From contig NC_023749.2 of the NCBI RefSeq assembly GCF_000499845.2, positions 38,926,923-38,990,922 of the forward strand: a stretch of DNA of 64,000 nucleotides, in the 5' to 3' direction. Positions 44,266 to 55,200 of the stretch are shown here, one piece after another. Source of the DNA: Phaseolus vulgaris. Taxonomy: Eukaryota; Streptophyta; Magnoliopsida; Fabales; Fabaceae. The notes below the pieces were generated by a model that saw nothing but the letters and a program-made list of their open reading frames with translations, was not told where the DNA came from and did no database searches. Position 1 is the first letter of the stretch. Every line of letters begins with the position of its first letter. The translations under genes and the position numbers were made by a program.

Positions 44266-45205
44266 TGTTCCGGTCGGTTGACCTGGGTCGTCTTTATGAG
44301 TGGCTTGACCTCATGAGCTAGAGCACCTTCGTTCTGTCTTGTCTATGAGTACCTGAAAAAGAAGAACAAAGGGGTGCCCTCGCGGCCGTTTGCACTCCGA
44401 CGATCAAGTCAGCTAGCGAGAAACACCAAAGTAACTAGAAACTGTATAGTAATCTCAACAACTGGAACTGTGTGACTAAACTGTGTGCCCCTAATTGCCT
44501 TGTGCTCATAGCTGGGTGTGCCGTCAAGAACAACTAGGGACTACTGTTCTGAGTAACTTTATGAGAACTAGGTTAAAACTCATGCAACTGTGAAAACGTA
44601 CCTTACTAGGGCTCTTCATGCCCTTTATATAGGTGAAAACTAGGGTTTACCTCTGCATTGCTTGCTATTATCTAGGGTTCCTTGGAGAAGGTCCTTGTGC
44701 CGCTATCCCTAGGATCTTAGCGTATCTGGCCCATGGACTTCCCTTATCTGGAGTGCAATGAATAACCCTGCGGCCGCTTGGACTCTAACTTAGGCACTGT
44801 ATTTCTCGCGCCATCATACTATTTGGGTGCCCTAATTAATCACGTGTCATGCATGCAGCTTTCCTTGAAGATCTTTTATGAGTACGTGGGCATAGTCACG
44901 TGCCCTTTTGACTTAATCGTTTATTCTATGCGGAGGGACCCACAGTGCCGCCACCCAACTTAGGGTTATCCCATCATGTGGGCCCCCCTTTCTGTGAAAT
45001 GCTTACGTCATGCGGGTTGACTCTTCGGGCGATGTCTTACTCAGGCGATGTCTTACTTAGGCGACGTCCGCTTAGGCGATGTCTTTCTCTCGGATAGTGA
45101 CACGTCTCGACGATAACCGACTATGCATACGGCGACTATGTTGACTCTTTGACAACCTACCTTTCTCTTGTCCACGTCATCACACCCGATGACCTGGTCG
45201 GTACA
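44266..45205 (-). repeat. 3' LTR of element J
   Basis: 940 bp, TGTTCCGGTCGG...GGTCGGTACA, followed directly by the polypurine tract. Minus-strand TATATAAAGG near 44634. Confidence 0.9.
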
Positions 45206-45221
45206 CAAGCCCCCCAGTCTT
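45206..45221 (-). other. Polypurine tract of element J
   Basis: The minus strand reads AAGACTGGGGGGCTTG next to TGTACC, identical to B and K. Confidence 0.85.
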
Positions 45222-45418
45222 GAGCTGATAACTTGCTTTCAGCGAAAAGACTAAAGCTTGCCCCCCGCTGCCCTCGCGGCGTTTTGATGACGTGTCATCC
45301 TCCGATCGATTGACGTGACATTTCTGCATCGCCAGCGCAACGTACCCTCGAGGACTATGACGATGTGATATTCTCTGAGTGAGACAGATGCTCTTTAATT
45401 CGTACTCTTACCTCGCGA

Positions 45419-45425
45419 CACGTGG
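45419..45425 (+). promoter_or_regulatory. G-box-like CACGTGG upstream of J aORF
   Basis: CACGTGG followed by cccaatcataaggcg, 232 bases before the ATG at 45651. Confidence 0.4.
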
Positions 45426-45650
45426 CCCAATCATAAGGCGCTTGCTTTAACGCCCTTTACCACTTCAATCGTGATGCTTGAATCTTTGAAAACCCCGCAT
45501 CTCAACTTACTGATTCTACTTCTTTCGCATCTTCCTTGCACTATTCATCTTCTTCCCAAGAACTCCTTGTTCCACGTTCTTTTTTTGCGGCCTTTCCTTC
45601 TATTGCGTTACCCTTGACCTCCAGTTTCCTCACTGCCAGCATATACTAAA

Positions 45651-46637
45651 ATGTCCACCAACCCTTCTTCCTCCCGAGTGAGTCACAAGGATCTTTATCC
45701 CTGGGCTTCGAGTGAACTCCTTGACGAGTATTCTTGCTTGCTTTCTACCAGGGCCCTGAGGGAACACGTGGGGGAAGCGTGTTTCTATGACCGTCGTGCC
45801 TTCGCAAAGAGGCACGATGATGACATCGTCGTGCTCCCTTGTTCCACGGGGGAGCTGGTGTGCGGGGATGAACGATCCAATAATGGGGTCCCCTTTTTCT
45901 ATTTTTACCAAGTAGTTTTTAAGTGCGTCGGCGTACGCCTTCCCTTTTCCAGGTTCGAGAGGGAGCTGTTAACGAAGATGAACACCGCTCCAGCCCAACT
46001 GTACCCTAACAGTTGGGCCTTCGTGAAGGCCTTTGACATTTTGTTTGGCTTCCTTGGATGTGCACCTTCTGTGGACATTTTTCTTCACTTCTTTGAGGTG
46101 AAGAGGCAGAGAAACAATCTTTGGGTAACTCTTAGCAATGTCCCTGGTAGGATTCTTTTGACTCCTTTCCAGCAAGCCTTCACAGGGTGGAAAGGCAGGT
46201 TCTTTAAGGTATGCTGTTCCAACTTGGTGCCTTCTGCTCTGGACGGCTTTCCTTTGTACTGGACAAAGGACGCCAGGGCCTTGACATCTAAATCCCTTAA
46301 GAAACTGTCTTCAAGGGATCAGGAAGCTTGCAAGATCCTGGCGAGTGTTGGAGGATTTGATGCGGCTGCTTTAATAAGCTTGGAGTATAATGCCGAGCTT
46401 CTGGAAAGATATATATGTGTGTGAGGCTTTTCTTATGACCTTCCCACTTCTTGTTGGATCTCTTGTATGATTTTGCTTGGAAATACTTTCTTTCACGTAT
46501 GTCTCTTACTAAACTTTACTCCTTTCTTTCACGTAGGTTCAAAGATAAACGATCATCAGAGGACGCTTCTGACTCGGGCTTTGCAGTTCGGAGACGAGGC
46601 TTCTTCGTCATATTGCTCAAACTCTGGGGGCCACTGA
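45651..46637 (+). CDS. Short antisense ORF of element J, intact two-exon gene
   Basis: Exons 45651-46416 and 46537-46637 encode 288 residues, the same length as A aORF2. The intron (GTGTGT...ACGTAG, 120 bp) sits at exactly the same codon. Blocks: LYPWASSELLDEYSC, HDDDIVVLPC, VCGDERSNNGVPFF, PFSRFERELL, QLYPNSWAF, CAPSVDIFLHFFEVK, GWKGRFFKVCC. Unlike A, this intron contains stops, so splicing is needed to reach the second exon. Exon 2 ends in the Ser-rich SSYCSNSGGH tail. It lacks the coiled-coil region of the long form. Function unknown; same Transposase_28-like family. Exons intact although the element is a fragment. Confidence 0.8.
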
Positions 46638-46808
46638 TGAGCGATATGTTTCTCGCTTCTCGTACAACATTAGGATGTGTGCGTAGGGTTATATATTTCA
46701 TCTAGCACTTGTCATAAACTCCGTTTGTAACCTTAACGCTGGTTTACTTTTCCTTCACGTTAAATGTTGTTCGACTTATTTTGCATGCTTACGTTTTTTG
46801 CCACGTCG

Positions 46809-46813
46809 CACGC
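46809..46813. repeat. Left target-site duplication of K (cacgc)
   Basis: cacgc, identical to 58874-58878. Confidence 0.95.
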
Positions 46814-47592
46814 TGATCCTGCCTGTTGACCGGAGCGCTGGAGAATGCCTCGTCAAAGGATCGTTGCGCGCGCCGCTTCTCACCTCCGTTCCTCCTCTGG
46901 ATCTATCTCAAGAACCTGCAAAGAAAACGATACGGCGCCGCTGCGGCCGATCGCACTCCGACGCTCAAGTCAGTGACGGTATCACCAAATACTAAGAACG
47001 AGAACCGTGAAAATCCTCTCTCACTCGCAAGCGTAAAGTGTATGAACTGAACGTGCGTACCTCAGAAAGTCTGTTAAGAACTCTTATATACCTGGTGGTT
47101 TTCTCTCTCCTGGCAGTTACAGACTTGGACACGTGGCTCGCATCCAACTGTACACGTGCCATCATCTGGAGGCTCCCTGACTTGGCGCTGCTTCTACTCT
47201 TATTTTGGCTAAGTTATTTATGCATGGTACTGCCCAGTGCATAGCTAACTTAGGAGTGCGATCTCTACTGAAACTGGCGAGTTAGGGCCTCCATACACCT
47301 TCCCTGTGGTCTCGCCGGCCGCCTTCATAATCTGCTTCTCCTTCGTCTTCGGCGATATGCTTATTCTGGCGATCTCCAACTGCTTGGTCGCCTGAGTCTA
47401 CATCTGGCGACTTCATCTTCAACCTGGCGATCGCCTATTTTGGTAAACTGGAAATCGGAACACGCCAACTTAACAATCGGCGACCACACGTGCCTCCCGA
47501 CTTCCTTCCTATCTGCCAACCTGGCGCCTTGTCAACACGCCTACACTGTAGCAGGATGCCACATCATCACACCCGTCCACCAGGGCGGTACA
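46814..47592 (-). repeat. 3' LTR of element K
   Basis: 779 bp, TGATCCTGCC...GGCGGTACA. Minus-strand TATA box GGTATATAAG at 47092-47083. Confidence 0.96.
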
Positions 47593-47608
47593 CAAGCCCC
47601 CCAGTCTT
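47593..47608 (-). other. Polypurine tract of element K
   Basis: The minus strand reads AAGACTGGGGGGCTTG directly before TGTACC. Confidence 0.88.
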
Positions 47609-47743
47609 AAGCGAAGACTTGTCTAGCGAAAAGACTGAAAGAGCCCTCGTCAACACTGATCTACGTGGCACTGACGCAGAATTCCAAGCGATCGTACTTT
47701 CTGCTGCTCTGACGCTCCACCAAACCCTTCACCAATCGCTCGA

Positions 47744-47750
47744 CACGTGG
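47744..47750 (+). promoter_or_regulatory. G-box-like CACGTGG upstream of K aORF
   Basis: CACGTGG followed by cttcatcaacgg, 452 bases before the ATG, or 212 after removal of the leader intron. Confidence 0.4.
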
Positions 47751-47947
47751 CTTCATCAACGGCTCTCTTCATCTGCCGTTAGCGCTTCCAAAACTTATTT
47801 CGAAAACCCTTAAACCCCTTACGCTCCTACTGTTCCATCACCTTCTTCACACTTGCATACGCTCTCATTTCCCTCTGCGAAAGCTCTCGACGTTCCTCGA
47901 CGCTCTAGATCACCACCTCCCTTCAACGTTCTCCTGATCATCGAAAG

Positions 47948-48187
47948 GTAACTACTTTCCTTCATCTGCTGGGTTTCCTTGCATTTTCACCGATTTGCAT
48001 CATCCTGTAACTGTCTGGTGCATACGTTGTGGGCTGTTTTTCCATTCCTCCTTCTGCGTAACTTAGGGCTTTGTCGATCATCGCAACGAACTCACATTCG
48101 TTCGTCTTTCATCTTCCTTCTATGATCGAGTCAGCCTTTGTAACCCTCCTGATTTTTTTTTTTTTTCTCTTTCTTCTTCCTTTGCAG
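47948..48187 (+). other. Predicted 5'UTR intron of K aORF
   Basis: Donor GAAAG/GTAACT and acceptor CCTTTGCAG after a T-rich tract, 240 bp, ending 8 bases before the ATG. Same position as in B and L. Confidence 0.65.
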
Positions 48188-48195
48188 TTGCTACC

Positions 48196-50781
48196 ATGAC
48201 TCGCACCAAGATTACCCCGAACCCCCCTCCATCAGCGCGAAACCCTCCTTCACAAGCACACGACTCAACACAAGTTCGTGGTGCTCCCTCTTCGCAGGCT
48301 GTGAGGCCTGCATCTTCCCAAACTGCCCTGGCTCAGGCAACTCCATCTAACGCTGGAGGAGCCCCCATCCCTCTGCCAGACTTCAAGACTTTATACCCAT
48401 GGGCTAACCCGACCCTTCTAAAGGAGACCTCGTCGGTGAACACTGCGGGAGCGGTTCTGCGGTTGACCAATGGGGACGAGGCCCACCAATCGTTTCACAA
48501 GGAGCACGACGAGAGAATGATGGTGCTGCCTTGCCCCGCCGCTCTGCCAGTGTGTGCCGATGACAAAGTGAGCGCCGACGGGCCCTTCTGCTTCGTCTAC
48601 ACCACTTTCTTCAAGAAGGTCAGGCTCAGGTTCCCTCTCACTCGATTTGAGAGGGAACTCTTAACCGAGCTCAACATCGCTGCCGCCCAGCTTCACCCCA
48701 ACAGCTGGGCGCTTGTCCGAGCCTTCGAAATAACGTGCGCCCACCTGGGGTTACCCGCGTCAGTGGACGTGTTTTTGTTCCTGTTTGAGGCCAAGCACCC
48801 AGGAGACCGCCTGTGGGTCAGCCTGAATGCTATTGCTGGGAGATCCATTTTCACCATCTTCCAGCAGTCGTACAAGGATTGGAAGGGGAAGTTCATCCAA
48901 GTACGCGCAAATGATAAAGACACTTCCCTTCTCGACGGCTTCCCCTTGTACTGGGTGGACAAGGGGAAAAAAGAGTCCAAGAGCTGCTTCAGGAGGCCCA
49001 GAAGTCCTGATAGCATGGGAGCTTTGGACCGAGACCTCTGCCTATTCTGGAAGAGGGTGGCAGATGCCAACATAACATTCCTGACCCCCACCCTGATCTC
49101 CTTCGAGTTCTTTGAGGACCAGCTGGAATTCCAAATAGGTTAGGACGCTACATTCTTGTCTTTGATATTGCTTCTGATGCTGTTTCTGGGCGTCTTGTGC
49201 GACACGCACAAGACTTTGGTTTTATCTTTTTTGCATATGCCTGTTTTTGCTGTCTCATTGCCTCACACACTTATCCTTTTCTCCTTTGAGCTAACTCATG
49301 CACTTTCGTTTCATGCAGATACCATGTTGGGTAAGAACATGCTCGCCGACTTAAAGGCGCTCGCCCGAAACCACGGGTTGGCGACCGGTTCCCAGACGGT
49401 GCCCAACTCGGCGGTCGGGAAGGCCATCATTCATGGGCGATCACCGCCCAAGGAGCCCACCTAACGCAAGAAGCTGGTCCTTAAGAGGCCTAAGCGGAAA
49501 GCCCCCCAAGTCGTCCAAGAAGAAGAAGAGGACGACGAGGTCACAGAGGATGGCCTTGTCACGAAAAGGAAGAGGGTGGCACCATCTTCTCCACCTGCTC
49601 AACCCCCTCTTCCAACCTCACCACCCCCATCAACGCCTGCTCCTCCTCCCTCATCGCCAACACCACAAGCCCCTTCACCACCAGTCCAAGCAGTTCCATT
49701 GGCCACTGCGCCACCTGCAACTGAGGCCCCAGAGGCAAATTTCTTGGAGGACCCCCCGAGCGCCTCTACACCACATATATCAGCAGGAGGGGGCCCCCCT
49801 TCCAACACTTCAGCTGCAGGAATCGTTCCAATCGGGGATGAGGTCGCTCACACCTCTCCAATCCTAATCACCGAATCCCCGATTGCGTCGCCACGCCAGG
49901 AAGCAACCACCGAAAACATTGCTAAGGAAGGTGGCGACGAGAACCCTCAACAAGCCCCCCTGGCGCCTCTCCAAGCCGCAAACCTTTCCCTCGAGGTCAC
50001 GAGGATGTGGGAACCTCTGACTGCTAAACTGAAAAACATAGCAGAGGATATCCCATCGATCATAACGAGGGCTGTGGAGAGCTCCACCAGGAGGCTTCAA
50101 GATGAACTCTTCAACCTCAGGACCGACAACTGCACCATGAGGCTCGAGGTGGAGAAGTTATCTGCCAATGTGACGCTCAGATTGGCGCGTCAAGAGGCCA
50201 CCGACCTTCGCCGCAAAATTCATGACCTTGCCCAAGAGAAAGTTGAGCTAGAAAGCAAAATCGTGCCTTTGCGCACCAAGGTGAGCAACCTGGAGGCTCA
50301 CATTCAGGCTAGTGCCGATAAGGTACAAAAACTGGAGCAAAGGTCGATTGACCGCGAAAAACTACTTGGGCAAGTAGAAAAAGCAAGGGATGACGCCATG
50401 GCTGATCTCACCGAGGCGATCAAGGAGAAAGGAAAGATGGCTGCCGAGTTGACCCAAGCTCAAGCGGAATCCAAGAAGGTTGCTGATGACCTTCTTCATG
50501 CTCAAGAGACCAACGAACAACTCCGAAAACAGGTCGAAGAGCTGGAGCAGCAGAACAAGGAGCTCAAGCAACAGGTTGAAGAATTTCAAAGGCAAATTGA
50601 AGAACTTAAGCTAAGCTCCGCTCAGATTCTGGTTGCTGGATTTGAAGCCGCTCGGGAACAATTCGCATGCCTATTCCCCGATCTCGACCTCAGCATGGTG
50701 TCGATAAACAACGAAGTAGTAGATGGAAAGGTCGTTCCCGCCGAAGACTCAACCAACTCCACCTCATCTGCTACTTTATAA
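48196..50781 (+). pseudogene. Long antisense ORF of element K, one premature stop
   Basis: Exons 48196-49138 and 49319-50781 (intron GTTAGG...CATGCAG) make an 801-codon frame with one in-frame TAA at 49462-49464, early in exon 2. The N-terminal 55 residues are Pro/Ser/Ala-rich. The Transposase_28-like domain follows (LYPWANPTLLKE, HKEHDERMMVLPC, PFCFVYTTF, LTRFERELLTELN, QLHPNSWAL, PASVDVFLFLFEAK, DWKGKFIQV). Exon 2 has a basic stretch (KKLVLKRPKRK), an acidic patch, a Pro/Ser-rich linker and a coiled coil of about 230 residues (about 50020-50640). It ends ACLFPDLDLSM...EVVDGKVVP. The upstream ATG at 48196 follows the predicted leader intron. The basic cluster could be a nuclear localisation signal. 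Confidence 0.8.
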
Positions 50782-52277
50782 TTCTGCTTATATATATCTT
50801 GTAACAAAACTCGTGCACATATGTTTTGAACAGTTACTTATTTCAATCGCGAAACTTGGATATTCTTTCTTCTGACTCCTTTTAAGCGCTTTCACCTTCT
50901 TTGTATGTTTAACTTTGCCGAGTTTAACTTAGCGATTTTGCAAACACGATCTTTGGCGTAACTGCTTCAAGCCGATTCAGACTTAAGCAATAATCGCTTT
51001 AAACAACTTGTACTCTTGAGGCACTAACCTGATCATAAGAAAAGCTTCCAAGCAACGAACTGTAACTCAATCATTGGCTCAAACAACGTCCCGCTCGACC
51101 TGCTATATCAAACAAGTCTTTCAACCTTCTCGCCGTGTTTGAACTTTTCGCGATCGCCACGACCTCGTGGTAACACCAGCTTTTCCTAGCCTCATGCTTT
51201 GGCAGTCATTTCTTTATCTGGGGCAGAAATGCCCTTTGGGATCTTCCTTTACCCCCCCCCCCCGAACTTCAGAGCTAAAGACCGGCTGGCTAGGCGTTCT
51301 CTTCGAACCTACCTTAGCCACCTTTCAAGCTTCTTCCACCCTCTTCGCCATACCTGAACTCGTTCAAGACGAGAAGGGTTTTATCTTACCTATACTCGCA
51401 CATAAGCGAGAAGGTCTTTAACTCGCCTGAACTCGCTCATCGGCGAGAAGGTCTTTATCTGGTGCCTCAACTTGCCCAGGGTGTACATCTCCTCCCCCCT
51501 GGATGCACTGAGGACCTTTCTCGCCTGCACTCGCACGACGGCGAGGAGGTCTTTAAATGGCCTTAGCTCGCACAACGGCGATAAGGACTTTATCTGGTGC
51601 CTCAACTTGCCCAGGGTGTACATCTCCTCCCCCCTGGATGCACTGAGGACCTTTCTCGCCTGCACCCGCTCGACGGCGAGGAGGTCTTTAACTTGCCTCT
51701 ACGTTGCCCCGGGAGTTACATCTTCTCGCTCCCAGAAACACGGAGGACTTTTCCTCTTTTTCGCCTTCACTCGCTCGACGGCGAGGAGGTCTTGAACTTG
51801 CCTCTACGTTGCCCCGGGAGTTACATCTTCTCGCTCCCAGAAACATGGAGGACTTTTCCTCTTTCTCGCCTGCACTCGCTCGACGGCGAGGAGGTCTTTC
51901 ATCTGGTGCCTCCGATCGCCGAAAGACGATGAGGACTTAAAACTTAACTGGTGCCTCTAATCGCCGAAAAACGATGAGGACTTTAAAACTTAACTGGTGC
52001 CTCTAATCGCCGAAAAACGATGAGGGCTTAAATCCTTTTAGAAAACACGCGACATATCTTTTCTTGCCTTAAATCATGTACAAATGACAAGGTCTTTCTT
52101 CAAAACTTTTGAAAATAGCACACATGCAATCTGAAAACACCTTATACTTCGAAAACTCTTCTTTTATTGGGTGGCCTCATTAAAAACCCTCCTTAGGGAA
52201 AAAAGAGCGCCCCCTTCAAACTGTTTTAACAGAGACATTGTAATATAACATTGTGTTTGTCTTTACTTACAAAGCTC
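50782..52277. repeat. Convergent spacer of element K with degenerate tandem repeats
   Basis: No gene. 50782-51375 is unremarkable apart from a 13-base C run at about 51252. 51376-52030 is a patchwork of repeats: a block with caacttgcccagggtgtaca occurs twice (51468, 51601); a roughly 122-bp block with ccccgggagttacatcttct occurs twice (51707, 51811); and tggtgcctctaatcgccgaa occurs about three times (51904-52020). All are stitched by cgacggcgaggaggtcttt. A conserved block ggcctcattaaaa...gagcgcccccttcaaa (52173-52221) precedes the pol stop. Confidence 0.8.
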
Positions 52278-55200
52278 TTAACTATAGTACAACTTCAGGT
52301 GTGTGGCGTTCCAGGTGCGAGGAATCGCCCCTCCCTCCAGCGTCTCTAAGCGGTAGGCTCCGTTCTCGAGCGCCTTGGTTATTCTGAACGGTCCAGTCCA
52401 CTTGGGTGATAGTTTATTCTCCATCTCGTACTGGTGGGCCTTCCTCATCACCAGATCGCCTTCTCTAAACTGCCTTGGCACCACCTTTGAGTTGTATCTT
52501 CGCTCGATCCTCCTCTTCACCGCCTCAGCCTTCAGCCTCGCTTCTTCCCTGACCTCATCCAGCAGATCCAGGTTCAGCCTTCTCTCTTCATTCGAGTCTT
52601 CCTCTACAAAGTTCTGGAATCTCGGCGAGCTCTCCTGGATCTCTACTGGAATCATGGCGTCACACCCGTAGACCAAACTAAACGGGGTCTCGTGGGTTCC
52701 TGACTGCTTGGTGGTGTGGTACGCCCAAACTATCCGGGGTACCTCTTCAGCCCAACTTCCCTTGGCTTTCTCGAGCCTTCTCTTCAAACCTCTCAACAAC
52801 ACCCGATTAGCTGATTGCACCTGGCCATTTGTTTGAGGGTGCTCGACGGATGCAAACACTTGTTGAATTCCCACCCCTTCGCAAAGCTTCTTCAACAGGT
52901 GGCTTGCAAACTGCGTCCCATTATCTGACACCAGGCGCTTAGGCACTCCAAACCGGCACACGATGTTCTTCCATACAAAGCCTTCGATCTTGTGCGCGGT
53001 GATCTGGGCCACTGGTTCTGCTTCAATCCATTTGGTGAAGTACTCAATCGCCACCACCTAGTACTTCATTTGCCTGATCGCCAGTGGGAAAGGTCCCAGG
53101 ATGTCGATTCCCCAAGTATGAAACGGCCAAGGGCTGTAGATCGACTTCAACTCCTCGGGAGGTGCCTTGTGCCAATCGGCGTGCTGCTGGCATTGTTTGC
53201 AGTACTGGGCATATTTCTTACAATCTTCTCTCATAGATGGCCAATAGTAGCCTGCTCGGAGAGTCCTCGCGGCCAGAGCTCGACCCCCGACGTGGCTTCC
53301 ACATATACCTTCGTGGAGCTCTGCCATAACTCTCGTGCACTTCTCGCCGTGTATACATTCCAGGAGTGGGTGAGTGAACCCAAACCTGTACAGATCGCCA
53401 TCAATCAACGTATACTTGCTGGAATTTTTCTTTACCTTCCTAGCTTCTGTTGGATCTAGCGGGAGGAGGCCATCTGCCAAGCACCGCTTGTACTGTGTTA
53501 TCCAAGTGTCTGGCTCATGGGCGGCGCAGACCTGCATCACGTCCACCTTCTCTCCTCGACAAGCTCTAACTCTCGGCGATCTCAGAGTTTCTTGCGTCAA
53601 AGACTTGTGGCTTCTCGCTGCTCTTTCCGTCGACTTGCTTATCTGAAGGACCAGGTGATCTGCTACAAATGCCCTCGGCGTCTTCAGAGTTTCTTGAATC
53701 ACCGTCCTCTGCCTACCCCCCTTGCCTGAGCTGGCGAGCTTAGCCAGCAAGTCAGCTCGGGCATTCTGCTCTCGGGGCACATGCACTACTTCAAAAGAGG
53801 CAAAGGAACTCTTCAATTCCTGTACATACGCCAAGTAAGCCGCCATTTGTGGATCTTTAGCCTGGAACTCGCCTGTTACTTGCCCGGTGACTAGCAGCGA
53901 ATCACTCTTAGCCATCAGCACCCTAGCTCCCATTTCCTTGGCTAGCAAAATCCCGGCGATCAGCGCCTCATACTCTGCTTGATTGTTGCTGGCTTTAAAG
54001 GCAAACCTCAAAGATTGTTCGATCAGCACGTCGTTGGGTCCCTCCAAAATGACTCCAGCACCGCTACCCTGCTGGTTCGACGATCCATCCACCGAGAGTA
54101 CCCAACGGAAATCGTCACCTTCAACCCGCGTCGCCTCTGATGAGAGCTCGACCACAAAATCTGCGAAGATTTGCCCCTTGATCGGGCCTCCAGGCTCGTA
54201 TTTAATGTCAAATTCTGACAACTCTACTGCCCACTTCACCATTCTTCCTGCAACGTCAGGTTTCTTCAAGACCTTCTGGATGGGCAGATCAGTCATCACC
54301 AGTATTGTGAAACTGTGGAAGTAGTGGCGCAACCTCCTCGCCGAAAACACCACAGCCAGCGCAGCCTTCTCCAGGGCCTGATATCTCGTTTCTGGGCCCT
54401 GCAACACTTTGCTCACGAAATAAATAGGCTTCTGAGCCTGATCTTGATCCTGGACGAGCACCGCGCTCACTGCCCTCTCAGTTACAGCGAAATACAACCT
54501 GAGAGGGGTACCCGCCAGTGGTTTGCACAGAACCGGCGGGCTCGCCAGATACTCTTTTAGCTTGACAAAAGCTTCCTCGCATTCTTTCGTCCAAGCGAAC
54601 TTGTTATTGCGCCGCAGACATTGGAAATAGGGATGTCCCTTTTCTCCGCTTGCGGACACGAAGCGAGATAGGGCTGCCATCCGACCAGTCAGCTGCTGGA
54701 CTTCTTTCACTGTAGCCGGGCTTCTCATCGCCAAGATGGCGGCACACTTGTCCGGGTTAGCCTCTATTCCCCTTTCAGTTAAAAGAAAACCCAAGAACTT
54801 TCCAGCCTCCACGCCGAAAATGCATTTCTCCGGGTTGAGCTTTAACTTGAACTTGGCGATCGTCGTGAACAATTCTTCCAAGTCTGCAACGTGCTTGCTT
54901 TTCTCCTGCGAGGTCACGACCATGTCATCGACGTAGGCTTGCACGTTCCTTCCCAGCATCGGTGCAAGTACTCGATCCATCAACCTCTGGTACGTGGCCC
55001 CCGCGTTCTTCAGCCCAAACGGCATCACCTTATAGCAGTAGCACGACCTCTCCGTCATGAAGGCTGTTTTTTCTTCATCCATGGGATGCATCTTGATCTG
55101 ATTATAGCCCGAGAAGGCATCCAGGAAACTCAGCAGCTTGCACCCTGCAGCACTATCAACCAGGGCATCAATGCTTGGTAAAGGATACGAATCCTTCGGG

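Larger units (their letters stand above)
44266..46813 (-). mobile_element. Element J: 3' end of a Tat element, interrupted by K
   Basis: 3' LTR (44266-45205), polypurine tract, short antisense ORF and spacer. K inserted at 46813, and J sequence probably resumes at 58879. No gag-pol of J is visible. The left flank gattg (44261-44265) lies in LTR M. Confidence 0.85.

Noticed and set aside
49433..49867. 144-codon ORF overlapping K aORF exon 2
   Set aside because: An alternative frame of the Pro/Ser-rich linker; the conserved frame continues into the coiled coil.
48196..50781. Captured host gene as source of the antisense ORF in K
   Set aside because: The same ORF type occurs in every Tat copy here at the same place, so it is an element gene; a very old host origin cannot be tested from this window.
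53058..53060. Programmed TAG readthrough in K pol
   Set aside because: The stop lies inside the integrase core, relatives have a sense codon there, and the following bases are not a known readthrough context. A simple mutation is likelier.
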